A stretch of DNA of 14,643 nucleotides from NCBI GenBank assembly GCA_009993495.1, contig JAACTI010000029.1:1-14643 (forward strand), read 5' to 3'. Positions 13,236 through 14,643 of this stretch are shown piece after piece; positions within the stretch are counted from its first letter, which is position 1, and every line of letters begins with the position of its first letter. The notes under the pieces were generated by a model. The model did not search any database, was not told the DNA's origin, and saw nothing but the letters and a program-made list of their open reading frames with translations. This DNA is from Deltaproteobacteria bacterium (GTDB lineage Bacteria > Desulfobacterota > Desulfuromonadia > Desulfuromonadales > Geopsychrobacteraceae). Position numbers and translations under genes: made by a program.

Positions 13236-14643
13236 GGTCTGACCTCCATGATGCCGAAGGGGGCACCAATGTCTACCAGCGACAGCACTGAAGGCGCCAG
13301 AAAACCCAACAAAATGGCTGCGGATGCGAGCAACAGAGCTGCCCACTCCATGCTGGCGGGTACCTTTTTCGAATCTTGTGCGACATCAGTCTGGGTAAAG
13401 GCATATCCCAACACCTTGAAAATATAGCCCGCCGCCAGCAAACCGCCGAGGATCACGACCGCCACCAGATCCCATCGCCCCTGCACCAGGGCTGCCTCAA
13501 GCAGCAGCCACTTGCCGATAAATCCACCGCTCGGCGGCAGCCCCATGATGCTTACACCGGCCAGTGCGAAGGCCCCCGCGGTGAGGGGCAGACGCTGCAC
13601 CACCCGATCCAGATTGGTGATGCAGTCATGCCCGGCGAAGTGCAACAAATTGCCGGCCGCCAGAAACATGGCCGCCTTAGCCAGCGCGTGAGACAGCGCC
13701 AGGTATGCCGCAGCTCCCCAGGCGGTGGCCCCGGCGACTGTGCCCAGCGGAAACGCCAGAAACAGGTAACCGATCTGGGCGACGGTGGAATAGGCGATAA
13801 GCAGCTTCAGCCGGGTCTGGCGTAAGGCCTGCAGCGAGCCCCAAAGCACGGCCGCGGCACCGAGCAGGCCGAACAATAAATCGACCCCGGTTCCTAGAGG
13901 GCCGAAGATCGTGAGCCACAAACGCAGCAGGATATAGAATGAGGCTTTCACCACCAGTGCCGAGAGCAAAGCACTCACCGGTGCCGGGGCGCTGGCATGG
14001 GCGGGAGGAAGCCAGAAATGCAGCGGGAACAACGCCGTCTTCAGTAACAGCCCCGCGCTTATCAGCCCCAGCGCCGCCCAGACCGCGGGAGAGGGCTCAA
14101 CGCGGCTGGCAAGCACTGCGATGTCAACGCTACCGAAGCGGTGATAGAGCAGCGCGACGCCGAATAAGTAAGCAATCGATCCCAGCAGCGTCGCCAGCAG
14201 ATAACGCATGGCGCCGCTCAGCGCATCCCTGCCGCCCGGCAACGCCGCCAGCGCGACCGCCGCCAACCCCATTAACTCCAGGGTGACGTACAGGTTGAAA
14301 ATATCGGCAGAAAGAAATAAGGCATTCAGCGCGGCCAGCAGGCACAGCCACAGCGGCCAGAACCGGGCCGAATCTTTGTCCCGGAAATAACCCGTCGAAT
14401 AAACGCTTACCCCGAGCCCGACCAGGGCCGTTGCAGCAAGCATCAGCAAACTTAGACCATCGGCGTACAGGTCAATGCCCAGCGGTGCGCCCCAACCGCC
14501 TACGGGGTGATAATAAACTCCATTGTCGTGGATTTGCCAACCCAGACCTGCGACCGCCAGGGCTACGGCGAAGGTCGTAGCCAATCCCACGATCCTCGCC
14601 ATCCCCGGACAAAGGAAGCAGAAGATCGCGCCTGCCAACGGCA
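13232..14643 (-). CDS. Complex I-type proton/cation antiporter subunit (NuoN/MrpD-like), 5' partial
   Basis: At least 470 residues; the frame is open at the right window edge. The first visible codons (C-C-G, then TTG at 14638) read like the middle of a first helix (LAGAIFCFLCPGMARIVGLA), so the real start is beyond the window. Conserved residues, counted from that TTG: Glu121 in LYVTLELMGLA (TM5), Lys200 in LLLKTALFPLHFWLP (TM7), Lys231 in LVVKASFY (TM8), Lys321 in HALAKAAMFLAAGNL (TM10) and Lys376 in GGFIGKWLLLEA (TM12), with SAPAPVSALLSALVV between TM7 and TM8. The gene ends MEVRP with TGA overlapping the next start (ATGA). Upstream genes of the same operon, probably further Mrp/Mnh-type small subunits or a redox module, lie outside the window. 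Confidence 0.92.
   Translation of the reverse strand, partial: PLAGAIFCFLCPGMARIVGLATTFAVALAVAGLGWQIHDNGVYYHPVGGWGAPLGIDLYADGLSLLMLAATALVGLGVSVYSTGYFRDKDSARFWPLWLCLLAALNALFLSADIFNLYVTLELMGLAAVALAALPGGRDALSGAMRYLLATLLGSIAYLFGVALLYHRFGSVDIAVLASRVEPSPAVWAALGLISAGLLLKTALFPLHFWLPPAHASAPAPVSALLSALVVKASFYILLRLWLTIFGPLGTGVDLLFGLLGAAAVLWGSLQALRQTRLKLLIAYSTVAQIGYLFLAFPLGTVAGATAWGAAAYLALSHALAKAAMFLAAGNLLHFAGHDCITNLDRVVQRLPLTAGAFALAGVSIMGLPPSGGFIGKWLLLEAALVQGRWDLVAVVILGGLLAAGYIFKVLGYAFTQTDVAQDSKKVPASMEWAALLLASAAILLGFLAPSVLSLVDIGAPFGIMEVRP

Overview
This window of roughly 55% GC looks like a chromosomal segment of a Gram-negative bacterium. Protein resemblances (YccA-type Bax inhibitor-1, LhgO, the WFRAED secreted protein, several proton-antiporter subunits in one operon) suggest a Desulfuromonadales/Geobacter-like deltaproteobacterium or a similar proteobacterium. 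That placement is an inference from remembered family patterns and was not tested by any search. No rRNA, tRNA, CRISPR array, intact transposase or phage gene was seen.

Left part (1-3300): the last 25 codons of an EamA-type permease are followed by a stretch of gene debris. It holds a truncated HigA-type antitoxin (139-381, +), the C-terminal end of an AAA/DUF4143-type ATPase (425-724, -), and a frameshifted partial copy (973-1058) of the start of the gene at 1921. Two intact genes follow: a type II haloacid dehalogenase with all its catalytic residues (1130-1819) and a 403-residue helical-repeat protein of unknown function (1921-3132).

Middle (3298-6815): a seven-helix Bax inhibitor-1/YccA protein converges on lhgO (L-2-hydroxyglutarate oxidase/dehydrogenase), and a near-perfect two-way terminator separates them. 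Upstream of lhgO is a gene-poor 790-base stretch. It contains a REP-like palindrome, a six-unit hexanucleotide microsatellite and a terminator hairpin. A small secreted protein of unknown function is then encoded on the minus strand.

Right-middle (7039-9620): an AEC (auxin efflux carrier) transporter pseudogene has lost its centre and one base of a T run. Next come a 598-residue protein that looks like a TIM-barrel glycosidase without a signal peptide, and a DUF2283 protein whose start overlaps, by ATGA, the end of a headless reading frame.

Right end (9946-14643, minus strand): three tandem complex I-type proton/cation antiporter subunits (at least 470, 499 and 597 residues) are joined by ATGA overlaps. 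They form the 3' end of an operon that starts beyond the window. They are homologous to NuoN/M/L, MrpA/D and HyfB/HycC, and would form the ion-translocating arm of an Mrp antiporter or of a related group 4 hydrogenase-like or CO2-uptake complex. No redox subunit is visible here. The third protein has Ala where the functional TM5 Glu should be, and it carries a C-terminal amphipathic stretch plus a last helix reminiscent of the lateral helix of NuoL. I see no clearly new multi-gene system. The most interesting leads are this atypical antiporter subunit, the glycosidase-like protein, and the decayed region at the left with its echo of a neighbouring gene.
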